The notes: generated by a model not told the origin, from the sequence alone. A DNA stretch of 64,000 nucleotides from Deferribacter autotrophicus (GCF_008362905.1 NZ_VFJB01000001.1:1-64000); one strand, 5' to 3'. Shown: positions 37,469 to 47,141, counted from the first letter of the stretch. Numbers and translations are program-made.

Positions 37469-38482
37469 TCAACCATTTTCTGTAACCTCTGTTAAATTTT
37501 TTAAATATTCTGGATCATATGGCCTACCGTTTTTTAATACACCAAATATTTGCCTTATCAATTTATTCGCTACTGCTATTATCGCCAATTTCTTCGCTTT
37601 ACCTGATGATAAAAGCCTTCTATACAAATTTGAACAAAATTTATTATACCGTATCGCTGACAATGAACATACAAACAATATCTTCCTTATATAAGCATTT
37701 CCTCTCCTTGATATATGTCCCCTTCCCCTTACAGATGTCCCAGATTCCCTAATAGAAGGACACAAACCTATATAACTAACAACCTCCTTCGCCCTCTTGA
37801 AATTACGAAAACACTCCAATTTGCCCAACACTATCGACGCTAACTTCATACCTACTCCAGGAATACTCATAACTAACTCATATTCCTCTCTATAACGACT
37901 TTTCAACAAAACCTCTAGTTCCTGCTCCAATTTCTTAATCTTGCTCTTATAGGCGGAAATTACATCTTTATAACACGATATAACCTCTTCTTGTTCATAT
38001 GGCAATTGGCTAAATCCCTCTATCTGATTATTCAATCTATTTATCTGAGATTGAAAATCCTCTATTGCTTTTAAACGACTATCTATCTCATAATATAATT
38101 CATCCTTAGGTTTAAATCTCCATTTATAACCATATTCCAGCCCATATTCCGCTATCAATTTGGAATCCGATTTGTCTGTCTTTGCCTTCCTTAAATTCAT
38201 ATCTGAATATTTCTTTATTGACATCGGATTAGCTACACTTACTTCGTAACCTAACTCCCTACTCAAATGGGTGGCTAATTTTAAATGATATACTCCTGTA
38301 CTTTCCATCATAAAAAGTACTTTCGACCAATCTACTCCTTTTACTTTCTTAAGAAAATCTTTAGTAAAAGATCTTACACTATTGCTCGTCTCGTAATACT
38401 TGTGCGTAGATCCATCATAAAAACTTATTGACAATGTCGACTTTGATACATCAATACCTACCACATTTTCAAATCTTCTCAT
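37469..38482 (-). CDS. IS110-family transposase (DEDD/serine recombinase)
   Basis: The 337-residue transposase appears intact. The N-terminal RuvC-like DEDD domain has VGIDVSKSTL, MESTGVYH and KTDKSDSKLIAEYG. A coiled-coil linker (~145-190) precedes the C-terminal Tnp_20 domain, with IPGVGMKLASIVL, GLCPSIRESG and RRGNAYIRKIL and its catalytic Ser. In this family recombination is guided by a bridge RNA made from the element's non-coding end. Confidence 0.95.
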   Translation of the reverse strand: MRRFENVVGIDVSKSTLSISFYDGSTHKYYETSNSVRSFTKDFLKKVKGVDWSKVLFMMESTGVYHLKLATHLSRELGYEVSVANPMSIKKYSDMNLRKAKTDKSDSKLIAEYGLEYGYKWRFKPKDELYYEIDSRLKAIEDFQSQINRLNNQIEGFSQLPYEQEEVISCYKDVISAYKSKIKKLEQELEVLLKSRYREEYELVMSIPGVGMKLASIVLGKLECFRNFKRAKEVVSYIGLCPSIRESGTSVRGRGHISRRGNAYIRKILFVCSLSAIRYNKFCSNLYRRLLSSGKAKKLAIIAVANKLIRQIFGVLKNGRPYDPEYLKNLTEVTENG

Positions 38483-38549
38483 TTTATAATGTCTCCTATA
38501 TTTTTTCTTGAGCTTTGCTTCCCTTTATACTATCATCGCAACATAATAC

Positions 38550-38657
38550 AGGCTCGTAGCCTAATGTTCCGTCCAGTATTTGGAAAGCTGAAGGTGGGGA
38601 CAACATTCTCAACGGTTTCTTACAACCAATGAGAAAAATGTCCTTGTTCACCTTCAG
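38550..38657 (-). ncRNA. Candidate IS110 bridge RNA in the transposase 5' flank
   Basis: Upstream of the transposase, 38483-38818 is non-coding and structured. CTGAAGGTG/CACCTTCAG (38588-38596 with 38649-38657) closes GGACA/TGTCC (38598-38602 with 38639-38643) and ATTCTC/GAGAA(A) (38605-38610 with 38631-38636), around an 18-nt loop. A second hairpin, AGGCT/AGCCT, is at 38550-38562. Multi-stem RNAs with internal loops in this position are known bridge RNAs of IS110-group elements. The assignment is structural inference; guide pairing to the ends or target was not demonstrated. Confidence 0.45.
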
Positions 38658-38839
38658 TGCTCCATACATTACATAACCTTTTTTTAACTCTTTGTTAATT
38701 GTTTATTCCATATTTCTAATATACGATGAGAAAAATGTTTTCCCACAAACAATTCAACATAATTTATTGATATATAATTATAATTCAAAACAGTCTCCAA
38801 AAAATGGGGTGACTCCAGTTAAACAGATTAAAATTTGTG

Positions 38840-40078
38840 TCAGTTTGTTTTTTCTCTTTTATCAAGAACTCTTCTGGCTTTCCCCTGGCTTCTTTCAATG
38901 GTACCTTTTTCCACAAGCTTGAGATTAAGATGGAAACCTAAAAAATCATATAACTTTGTATAAACTTTGTCAAATACTTCATCATCTGCACCATTTTCCT
39001 TTTCCACAAGAAGTGTAACATCATCTTTCCCTTTTTTATCTTCTAAAATAATAAGATACTCCATTGAAAGCTCATTAAACTGCAAAAGGATAGATTCTAT
39101 TTGGGAAGGATAAAAGTTTACCCCTTTAATCTTTAACATATCATCAGTACGACCTTTGATTCTATCCACCTTGATAGTATGAAGCCCACAATTACATTTT
39201 TCCCTGCTTACAACTTTTGTGATATCCCTTGTCCTGTACCTTATTAATGGTAAACCTTCTCTTGTAAGAGTGGTAATCACCATTTCACCCTCTTCCCCAT
39301 CATTCACTGGTTCACCTGTTTCTGGATCTATTATCTCAATTATATAGTGATCATCCCACACATGTATACCATTGTGCTCTTTACAATCTATACCAAGTCC
39401 TACACCACCTGTTTCAGTCATACCTATAATATCAAAGGTTTCTATGCCCATAATATACTCAATTCTTCTACGCATTTCATCAGACCAAACCTCAGCACCA
39501 AAAATACCAACTCTTAAATAACTATCCTTTTTAAAATCAAAACCTTCTTCCTCTGCAATTTCAATAAGCCTGAGGGGGTATGACGCAATAGAACATAAAA
39601 CAGTAGTCCCTAAATCTTTCATAAATTTAAGCTGTAAAAAAGACCTGCCAGGCCCCACAGGAATCACGAAAGCCTTAATTCTTTCAGCTCCATAATGAAA
39701 ACCAAAACCGCCATTAAAAAGTCCAAACGAAGGGGTTATTTGAATAATATCTTCTTTTGTCACAGTGGCAGTTTTGTAACACCTTGCCATTATCTCAGCC
39801 CATTGATTGATATCATTTTCTGTCATAGGATTTATTATTGGAGTGCCAGTTGTCCCGCTGCTCATATGCATACGCATAAAATCTTTTTTATCAGCACAGG
39901 CAAAACCGAAAGGATACCCTTGCCGCAAATCATCCTTTGTCAAAAAAGGAAGCTTTAACATATCATCATAACTTTTGATTTCTCCATCAAAACGAAGTCT
40001 TTCATAGTAAAAAGAGTTATTTTTCTTAATGTGATGCAGAGTTTTATTTAATAATTCAAGCTGTCTATCACTAAGCAT
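38840..40078 (-). CDS. paaK: Phenylacetate--CoA ligase family adenylate-forming enzyme
   Basis: This 412-residue enzyme activates phenylacetate or a related aryl acid with ATP and CoA. The adenylation loop is MHMSSGTTGTP. GMTETGG, YRTRDITK, the DRIKGRTDDMLKIKGVNFYP hinge and the PaaK C-terminal domain with the catalytic Lys (SQGKARRV) are present. Translation can start at ATG 40078, with GGAG 8 nt upstream, or at the overlapping ATG 40084. It follows iorB without a gap, so aryl-acetate or its CoA ester is the expected end product. Confidence 0.92.
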   Translation of the reverse strand: MLSDRQLELLNKTLHHIKKNNSFYYERLRFDGEIKSYDDMLKLPFLTKDDLRQGYPFGFACADKKDFMRMHMSSGTTGTPIINPMTENDINQWAEIMARCYKTATVTKEDIIQITPSFGLFNGGFGFHYGAERIKAFVIPVGPGRSFLQLKFMKDLGTTVLCSIASYPLRLIEIAEEEGFDFKKDSYLRVGIFGAEVWSDEMRRRIEYIMGIETFDIIGMTETGGVGLGIDCKEHNGIHVWDDHYIIEIIDPETGEPVNDGEEGEMVITTLTREGLPLIRYRTRDITKVVSREKCNCGLHTIKVDRIKGRTDDMLKIKGVNFYPSQIESILLQFNELSMEYLIILEDKKGKDDVTLLVEKENGADDEVFDKVYTKLYDFLGFHLNLKLVEKGTIERSQGKARRVLDKREKTN

Positions 40079-40080
40079 AA

Positions 40081-40581
40081 TCATATCTCCTTTAAAACCT
40101 TTTCCAAAATATCATTAATAAGCATTTTATAATTTATAACAATTTTAACTATATTATCAAACTCAAACCTTTCACGAAAAACTTTAAAAAAAATAAAAAA
40201 TAAAAACCAGTTAGTATATTTTGGATTACTAAAAAGTTTTAATGAAAGATTAGTAGCATCAACAGTAACAATATTTGCATTACTATATTCTATCTTCTCA
40301 TTAGAATTAATAATCGCCACTCCATCTGATTTTAAAAATTGTAAATTCGAGAAAAACTCATCCTTATCTGTTGAAATAATAAAATCAGCCTCTTCACTCC
40401 CAAAGTTTGCAGAGTAAAAATCCCCCACTTTTAGAAATGTACTCACACTTCCACCGCGCATTGCCATACCATGGGTCTCAGCTGAAATAATCTTTTCTCC
40501 AAAATTTGATAAAACAGTTCCTATCTGCCTATTCAAAGTGATAACACCCTGCCCACCTTTACCGCAGATAACCCCTTTCAA
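40081..40581 (-). CDS. iorB: Indolepyruvate:ferredoxin oxidoreductase, beta subunit
   Basis: This 166-residue gamma-type subunit of a 2-oxoacid:ferredoxin oxidoreductase begins GVICGKGGQGV, with AETHGMAMRGGSVSTFLK near residue 40. Both are typical of IorB. It is somewhat shorter than many homologues (about 190). It lies 43 nt after iorA and overlaps paaK. Confidence 0.93.
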   Translation of the reverse strand: MKGVICGKGGQGVITLNRQIGTVLSNFGEKIISAETHGMAMRGGSVSTFLKVGDFYSANFGSEEADFIISTDKDEFFSNLQFLKSDGVAIINSNEKIEYSNANIVTVDATNLSLKLFSNPKYTNWFLFFIFFKVFRERFEFDNIVKIVINYKMLINDILEKVLKEI

Positions 40582-40624
40582 TTTTTACTCCTCATTAAAA
40601 CACTCAACACCAAGTCCTTACATC

Positions 40625-42367
40625 CTACTCACTATTTCTAACAATTGCATTAAACGGACAAACTGATATGCAAACGCCACAATTCACACAAATTAGCCTA
40701 TCTATTTCCGCTTTATTTTTTAATTTGTTTTCAAAAATTGCAGGACATTCGAATTTTTCATAGCATATTCGGCAATTTCTACAGTCATCAGTAATCACTA
40801 CATCGTTTTTTTTACGGTACTTTATCTTTGTCACACATGGATGTCTGTAAACTACAACAGCAGGCTTCCTATTGCTCTCAACAAAACTGACAGCTTCCTC
40901 TAATACTTTTATCCCTTCTTCAAATTTGTATGGATCTACTACTTTGCAGAATTCAATCCCAATCCCTTCTACTACCTTTTCTATCTTTATTTTTCCTGAT
41001 TCATGAGGAACCGGTTGAAATCCCGTCATGGCAGTAGTTTCATTATCTAGAATACACAGCACAAATTTGGCATCATTAATAACAGCATTTATCAAAGCTG
41101 GTATCCCTGTGTGAAAAAAAGTAGAATCGCCAATTGTGGCAATAATTGTCTTCTCAGGATTGCTTCTTGAAAGCCCTTCCGCAAAAGTAACAGAAGCCCC
41201 CATACATATACATGTATCAACAGCATCAAGATTAACACCGAGGGTATAGCAACCTATATCTCCAGGGAAAATCCCTTTATTTTTAGCAACTTTCTTAATT
41301 GCATAAAAGGCAGGTCTGTGACCACAACCCGGGCAAAGTCTTGGTTTTACCCCTTTTGCTTTAAAATCCTGATTTTTATTTATTTTAAATTCTTTACCAA
41401 TAAAGTTAAAAAGTTTCTCTGTTAAATAATCATAGGTCAACTCACCCATTTTTGTAATAAAATCATTCAATCTTCCAAATATCTTATCCTTTCTAGCAAA
41501 CTGAATTTCAATCAATGGTTGAGTTTCCTCAATTACAAGGATTTTTTCATATCTATTAATTAGCTCATCAAGAAGAGCTGCAGGCAATGGAAAGGACATA
41601 TCAAATTTATATAAGTCAATATCTAATTTCTTCTCTTTTACAATATCCATTACAATAGCAAAAGAGTAACCTGAGCCAACAACAGCAAATTTATTTTTTC
41701 TATTAATTTTATAATTTTGATAATAAGTTGATGATATTATCTCAAGTTTTTCATTAAGTTTTGCATGCAACACCTTACGGTATTTTGGAGTTGCGGCCCA
41801 TCTCGAAACATCTTTTTCAAAATTACCATAGTTGTATTCACTTTTCTCTACCTGAATATCGAATGATTGCCTTGAATGGCATACCCTCATCACAGGTCTT
41901 ATCATTACAGGAATTTCAAATTTATGAGATAATTCTACCCCTTTCTTCGTCAGTTCATATGCATCAACAGGGTTTATAGGGTCAAAAACAGGTATTTTAG
42001 CAGAAAAGGCATACATCCTGCTATCTTGCTCTGTTTGAGAACTGTAAGGACCAGGATCATCAGCAGACACAATTATTAAAGCACCTTTCACTCCAGTATA
42101 AGCAACAGAAAAAAGGGGATCTGCAGCTACGTTTAATCCAACTTGCTTCATACTACACATAGCAAATTTCCCAGAGATAGCTTCAGCAGCTGCTAGCTCA
42201 AAAGCGATTTTCTCATTAATTGACCATTGAGAATAACACCCTTTTGCATAATGAGAATAGGCTTCTAAAATCTCACTAGATGGTGTGCCAGGATAAGCAT
42301 AGGCGGAAGTAACTCCAGAGTGATAAGCGCCAATTGCAATTAATTCATTTCCCATCAAAAAATTCAT
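40625..42367 (-). CDS. iorA: Indolepyruvate:ferredoxin oxidoreductase, alpha subunit
   Basis: This 580-residue TPP enzyme oxidatively decarboxylates aryl pyruvates to aryl-acetyl-CoA with ferredoxin reduction. The order is a pyrimidine-binding domain (AYAYPGTPSSEILEAY), a central domain, and the TPP-Mg site (IGDSTFFHTG, LDNETTAMTG). Two C-terminal [4Fe-4S] motifs follow: CRNCRICYEKFECP and CVNCGVCISVCP. No Shine-Dalgarno sequence is evident before either ATG (42367 or 42355). It probably acts in fermentation of aromatic amino acids with PaaK, or in the reverse direction. Confidence 0.95.
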   Translation of the reverse strand: MNFLMGNELIAIGAYHSGVTSAYAYPGTPSSEILEAYSHYAKGCYSQWSINEKIAFELAAAEAISGKFAMCSMKQVGLNVAADPLFSVAYTGVKGALIIVSADDPGPYSSQTEQDSRMYAFSAKIPVFDPINPVDAYELTKKGVELSHKFEIPVMIRPVMRVCHSRQSFDIQVEKSEYNYGNFEKDVSRWAATPKYRKVLHAKLNEKLEIISSTYYQNYKINRKNKFAVVGSGYSFAIVMDIVKEKKLDIDLYKFDMSFPLPAALLDELINRYEKILVIEETQPLIEIQFARKDKIFGRLNDFITKMGELTYDYLTEKLFNFIGKEFKINKNQDFKAKGVKPRLCPGCGHRPAFYAIKKVAKNKGIFPGDIGCYTLGVNLDAVDTCICMGASVTFAEGLSRSNPEKTIIATIGDSTFFHTGIPALINAVINDAKFVLCILDNETTAMTGFQPVPHESGKIKIEKVVEGIGIEFCKVVDPYKFEEGIKVLEEAVSFVESNRKPAVVVYRHPCVTKIKYRKKNDVVITDDCRNCRICYEKFECPAIFENKLKNKAEIDRLICVNCGVCISVCPFNAIVRNSE

Positions 42368-42476
42368 AACAGAAAATATTTAATCCAATCACTTAAAAAA
42401 GTCAAATTATATTTAACCTTTTAAACCTAATAAAAATCGCTTGATTAATAAACATGTAATAGCTATTAATATTGGC

Positions 42477-43508
42477 ATGAATCAAATACACAAGCTGTTA
42501 TTATCCTTGATTTTACTTTTATCTCTATTTAATTTTTCTTTTGCACAAAACCTTATTTATATTATTGCCAGCTATAATAAAAATGACCTGTGTGGGAAAC
42601 CACAATATGATGGTGTAATAAATAGTCTTGAGTTTTCAGGGGTATTAGAAAAATACAATATCAAATCATTTTATTTAGATTCTAAAAATAAAAAAACAGA
42701 AACAGTAAAAAAACTAACTGCACAAATTAACAGCAAGATAAAAAAAGAGCATCCAGCACTCATCATTACACTTGATGATTTAGCTTTTAATTTCTTTGCA
42801 AAAACATTGTTGTTTGACAATACACTGAAATTGGTTTTTTCCGGTATTAATAAAAGTCTAATGGACTACAACAAGGAATTAAACTTTTTTGACCCAACAA
42901 CATTTTTACCAACCAAAAATATCACTGGTGTTCATGAGCGTCTTTTTATAGAAAACCAATTTGAATTTTTATATCTTATATATAACAAAGTGCCAAAAGT
43001 AGCAGTTTTATACTCCACAGATTTTATTGGAAATATCTTAGGAAAACAGGTACAAGAAGAGCTTGCAAACTCTGAGTTCATCAACCATACCGCGTTTTTA
43101 CCAGTAGAAACGACTTTTGATCTAAAAAATGCTATTTACAAAATAAATAGTGGACATTTTGATGCTTATATACCTCTAACAATGTCTATTGTAGACCCAA
43201 TTGAAAATGAGATTTTGAGCATAAACAGACTAATACCAATTTTAACTAATCAAATTAATATAATCGATATTGGAGTAAATAAAGAATTTACAAAAGCAGG
43301 TTTTTTTGGAGGAGTTACTGTTGATTTTTACAAAATGGGGAAAAAAGCTGGAGAAAAAGCCGTTAAGATATTGAATGGTGAAGATATTAGAAAAATTAAA
43401 ATCGAAGAATCCTATGATTATGAAATTGTCATAAACAAAAAAAGAATGGAGCAATTAAAAATAAACTTTAATAATGAGCTAATAAATATTGTGGATAAGT
43501 TTTATTGA
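42477..43508 (+). CDS. Periplasmic ABC-type substrate-binding-like protein (PF04392-like), kinase-linked
   Basis: The 343-residue protein has a clear signal peptide (HKLLLSLILLLSLF, cleavage near SFAQ) and a two-lobed binding fold. Lobe one has LIYIIASYNKN and IITLDDLAFNFF; lobe two has KVAVLYSTDFIGN and FDAYIPLTMSIVD; GFFGGVTVDFYKMGKKAGEKAVKIL follows. No permease or ATPase is nearby. The stop shares a base with the start of a histidine kinase gene, so this is more likely the ligand-binding part of a sensor than of a transporter. The start at 42477 was chosen because it begins the signal peptide. Confidence 0.78.
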   Translation: MNQIHKLLLSLILLLSLFNFSFAQNLIYIIASYNKNDLCGKPQYDGVINSLEFSGVLEKYNIKSFYLDSKNKKTETVKKLTAQINSKIKKEHPALIITLDDLAFNFFAKTLLFDNTLKLVFSGINKSLMDYNKELNFFDPTTFLPTKNITGVHERLFIENQFEFLYLIYNKVPKVAVLYSTDFIGNILGKQVQEELANSEFINHTAFLPVETTFDLKNAIYKINSGHFDAYIPLTMSIVDPIENEILSINRLIPILTNQINIIDIGVNKEFTKAGFFGGVTVDFYKMGKKAGEKAVKILNGEDIRKIKIEESYDYEIVINKKRMEQLKINFNNELINIVDKFY

Positions 43509-45955
43509 TGTTTATCAATTCAATAGTTGCTGGCAATACAGTCTACCCTATTTTATTATTAATTAATATTAGCTTGCTTTTGTTTTTAGGTTTTATACAA
43601 CTATTTTTCACAAGATACGATATTTTAATATTTGATAAAACTGTAAATCGCTACTACTTTCTACTTCTATGTATCGGATTTGCTTTATACAAATTTGCAT
43701 TTTTCATCTCTCCGATTTTTGAACGTTACTATTTCATAGTTATTTTATCGATAGTTATACTTTCTATAGTATTATTTATTTATCAGAAAAATAGTGTGAA
43801 TGAAAAACTATGTTTTCTTTACCTTCTTATGCTTGTTTTTCTGCCACCATTTTTATATTTCAAATCAAAAATTTATTTATCTATTTCTCTTATTGTTTTT
43901 GTAATTTTACAAATATATTTACCAAGAAATTACGCTCTTAAAAGAAAATTTAAATTTGTTTTACTGTTACCTGCTTATGTATTTTTGGATGCCTTATTTA
44001 ATATAAATCCATCGATATATTATCTTGCCCCTCAATTCTTACTTATTTTTATATTTACATACTATTACATCAAATACCTCACAAAGATTAAAGATGTAAA
44101 AATTTACTATTTTTTGTATATTACCATTTATTTACTGTTCACAATTGGTTTTATTTCACTAATAAATCATGAACTAAATAATTTTAAAACAAAAGAAAAA
44201 GAAAAACTACGGTTAAAAATATTAAATACTTTTTCATTAATTGAGAAAGAAAAAGAAACCTTATTCTCAATATCTAAAATGCTTATTAGTAATAGTAATA
44301 GTAATAGTAATAACTTTAATTTGAAAGAATTGATAAAAACAAGGCATCTATTTAAACTCGATTTTATTGGTTCAATTTCTCTGAGAAATAAAAATTTTAT
44401 TTATTCAGGGAATCCAAAAATTATTGATAATATTATGCAAGATAATATTATCAATTCATTAAAAGACAATATCCGAGATTATTTTTTGTTTAATTCTAAT
44501 GGCGACATTTATATAGCTGCAATAAACAAACATATACTAAATAACAATGTTCAAAATATAGTGATTTTAATAAAAAAACTTAAAATAACTCAATTATATA
44601 CATCAGAAATTGATCCTGAACTACTCATCTACTATAAAAATGCACTTTTAAATTCAACGTTCACAACAAAAGTTAAATTTATTTCCAAAAACCTATTAGA
44701 AATTAATGGTAAAATATATGAATTTATTAAACAAGAAAGTAATGATATCAAAATTGTAGGAATGATAAACTATAAACTTATTTTAAACTGTCTATATCAA
44801 TTATATTCATACTATGCCATTTTTTCTCTAATATTAATTATAGCACTGATCTACTTAGGATATTCTGGATTACAAAAACTTTATTCTGAAATTGAGTCAA
44901 AAGAAAAAATATTACAAAACATTATTAATTCGGTAAATGATTTAATTTTTTATACGGACAAACAAGGCAATTTACTGCTTGCAAACAAGTTTTTTTATGA
45001 ATTTTTTCAATTATCTCCAGACAAGCAAAATATAAACATATTTTCGTTGTTAGATTATAAAGAGTCTTCTGATTTATTAAAAAATGATTTTAACGGTAAA
45101 ATAAATATAAAAGAAATAAAGTTAAAAGATAACGAAGGCAACAATAGATATTTTAGCTTTTACAAAATTCCAGTTACAAACATTTTTGGAGAAATTTACG
45201 CACTTATTTTTTATGGAAAGGATTTCACCCTTTTAAAAAATTATGAATTTGAAATAATAAGGAAAGAAAAGTTTGAATTGATTTCTACATTAGTTTCAGG
45301 ATTAGTTCATGATCTTAATAACATGATAAACGCATTATTAATGCATATCTACGTTTTAAAAACAAAGGAATCAAATGAGGAAAAAATAAATTATCTTAAG
45401 AGTATGGAAGAAATCTGTCAGAATATTAACAAGCTGAATAAACAGATGCTGTCCATTTCAAAAGATGAAATATTGCAAAAAAAAGAAATTGATTTAAATA
45501 GCTTTATCCAAAATAAGACAAAACTGATTCTAGTTGGTAAACATGTAAAAGTACATTTTTTACTGCCCGAAGAAAAAATTAAAATTATGGCAGATGAAAT
45601 TCAATTGACCCAGGTTTTAAGCAATCTTTTAATAAACGCTATTGAAGCAATGAATGATAATGGTAACATTTATATTAACGTTAAAAAATTTTCATTTACT
45701 AACAAACAAATCTTGCACCAGTGTGTTTTAGAAAAAGGAGATTATGTTGAAATCTCAATAACTGATGAAGGAAAAGGAATTGATGAAAAAATAATAAATA
45801 AAATTTTTGACCCTTTTTTTACTACTAAGAAAAAAGGAAATGGGCTTGGGCTTGCTATGACCTACAGGATAATCAAAAATCACAATGGTTGTATAGCTGT
45901 GAAATCAGAAATCAACAAAGGCACCACTTTCTATATTTATCTACCGCTTAAATAA
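43508..45955 (+). CDS. Large membrane sensor histidine kinase coupled to a periplasmic binding protein
   Basis: This 815-residue kinase has six or seven N-terminal membrane helices (~10-215). A periplasmic domain (~240-430) follows, bounded by a second membrane anchor (~435-460), then a PAS domain (~475-580) and the kinase core. The H-box is LVSGLVHDLNNMINALL, the N-box is LSNLLINAIEAMNDNG, and the G boxes are ITDEGKGID and GNGLGLAMTYRII. There is no receiver domain and no regulator gene beside it. Four copies of AGTAAT (44288-44311) encode an Ser-Asn run in the periplasmic part. A weak hairpin overlaps the stop codon. Confidence 0.88.
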   Translation: MFINSIVAGNTVYPILLLINISLLLFLGFIQLFFTRYDILIFDKTVNRYYFLLLCIGFALYKFAFFISPIFERYYFIVILSIVILSIVLFIYQKNSVNEKLCFLYLLMLVFLPPFLYFKSKIYLSISLIVFVILQIYLPRNYALKRKFKFVLLLPAYVFLDALFNINPSIYYLAPQFLLIFIFTYYYIKYLTKIKDVKIYYFLYITIYLLFTIGFISLINHELNNFKTKEKEKLRLKILNTFSLIEKEKETLFSISKMLISNSNSNSNNFNLKELIKTRHLFKLDFIGSISLRNKNFIYSGNPKIIDNIMQDNIINSLKDNIRDYFLFNSNGDIYIAAINKHILNNNVQNIVILIKKLKITQLYTSEIDPELLIYYKNALLNSTFTTKVKFISKNLLEINGKIYEFIKQESNDIKIVGMINYKLILNCLYQLYSYYAIFSLILIIALIYLGYSGLQKLYSEIESKEKILQNIINSVNDLIFYTDKQGNLLLANKFFYEFFQLSPDKQNINIFSLLDYKESSDLLKNDFNGKINIKEIKLKDNEGNNRYFSFYKIPVTNIFGEIYALIFYGKDFTLLKNYEFEIIRKEKFELISTLVSGLVHDLNNMINALLMHIYVLKTKESNEEKINYLKSMEEICQNINKLNKQMLSISKDEILQKKEIDLNSFIQNKTKLILVGKHVKVHFLLPEEKIKIMADEIQLTQVLSNLLINAIEAMNDNGNIYINVKKFSFTNKQILHQCVLEKGDYVEISITDEGKGIDEKIINKIFDPFFTTKKKGNGLGLAMTYRIIKNHNGCIAVKSEINKGTTFYIYLPLK

Positions 45956-46121
45956 GCGTAATTATAAAAAAATTAGCTGTAATATAAATAAGTTCCAATA
46001 CTTAAAATAAAAAATAATAAACTTGTTAATTTTACAATTTTAAGGGTTACATATAAATTAAAATATTGCAATCATACCTTTAATCATAAATTTTAAATAC
46101 TCACTAATTAAAACTCATATG

Positions 46122-47141
46122 TTAAGTCAATTTTTTTTCCCACTCCAATGCAGTTTTACAAATAAATTCTAAATCATCGTATACTGGCTTAAAATTAAGA
46201 ATTGTTTTAATTTTCTTATTATCAGCCACAAGTTCTGCTGGATCCCCTGCTCTTCTTCCTACAATTTCCACATCAAAGTCTACGCCACTCACCTTCTTCA
46301 TTGTATCAATAACCTCTTTTACAGTGAATCCATAACCATATCCACAGTTAAAAACATCACTGCTGTGACCATTTTTTAAATATTCATATGCCAAAAGATG
46401 TGATTTTGCAAGATCATCTACATGTATATAGTCTCTGATACAAGTTCCATCCCTTGTTTCATAATCATCACCAAAAATATACATTTTTTTTCTTTTACCC
46501 AAAGCAGTTTCTGCGGCTACTTTGATTAGATGAGTTGCATTTTTCGTAGATTGTCCAATTCTTCCCAATGGATCAGCACCAGCCACATTAAAATATCTCA
46601 AAATAACATAATTAAAATTAGAATGTGCTTTAGCTGCATCTTTTAAAACTATTTCACTCATTCTTTTGCTCATTCCATAAGGATTAATAGGATTTGTAGG
46701 ACAATCTTCATCAATTGGGATAGATTTTTTGTCTGGCTCACCATAAACTGCTGCGGTGGAACTGAATATAAATTTATTTACCTTGTTTTCCACGCAACAT
46801 TTTATAAGGTGAGCTGTATTTGCTGTATTGTTAAGATAATACTTTAATGGATTTTCCACTGATTCAGGCACAATTAGTGCTGCCGCAAAATGTATTACTG
46901 CATCAAAATTATTCTCTTTAATAAAATTATCAACTTTATCCCAATGAGAGAGATCAAGCTTTGTAAATTTAATCTGCTTATTTTTTCCTGCTGCAATCTC
47001 TTCTAACCTCTTTATTGTTTCAATAAAACCGGTAGATAAATTGTCAATAATATGTACCCTGTGATCCGTTTCTTCAATCAACTGTTTTACCACATGAGAA
47101 CCAATATATCCCGCTCCCCCAGTAACCAAAATTTCAGCCAT
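46122..47141 (-). CDS. galE: UDP-glucose 4-epimerase
   Basis: The 339-residue NAD-dependent epimerase interconverts UDP-glucose and UDP-galactose for surface polysaccharides. The Rossmann loop GGAGYIGSHVVKQL, catalytic Ser-Tyr-Lys (FSSTAAVYG, YGMSKRMSE) and RYFNVAGADP are all present. GGGGGG lies 4 nt before the ATG. It stands alone, with 166 bp of AT-rich DNA to the kinase gene and an 850-bp gap upstream. Confidence 0.95.
   Translation of the reverse strand: MAEILVTGGAGYIGSHVVKQLIEETDHRVHIIDNLSTGFIETIKRLEEIAAGKNKQIKFTKLDLSHWDKVDNFIKENNFDAVIHFAAALIVPESVENPLKYYLNNTANTAHLIKCCVENKVNKFIFSSTAAVYGEPDKKSIPIDEDCPTNPINPYGMSKRMSEIVLKDAAKAHSNFNYVILRYFNVAGADPLGRIGQSTKNATHLIKVAAETALGKRKKMYIFGDDYETRDGTCIRDYIHVDDLAKSHLLAYEYLKNGHSSDVFNCGYGYGFTVKEVIDTMKKVSGVDFDVEIVGRRAGDPAELVADNKKIKTILNFKPVYDDLEFICKTALEWEKKLT

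Larger units (their letters stand above)
37311..38818 (-). mobile_element. IS110-family insertion sequence with nested inverted repeats
   Basis: About 1.5 kb around a full-length IS110 transposase. The outer inverted repeats are CTGGCGTCACCC + AATTTTTT (37311-37330) and the complement of AAAAAATGGGGTGACTCCAG (38799-38818), with 2 mismatches. Inside them lies a perfect 21-bp inverted repeat (37350-37370 with 38730-38750, core TTTGTGGGAAAACATTTTT). TTAAACAG occurs directly outside both ends (37303-37310 and 38819-38826). IS110 elements usually lack such repeats and target duplications, so the exact boundaries are uncertain. The element sits between paaK and lysO. Confidence 0.75.
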
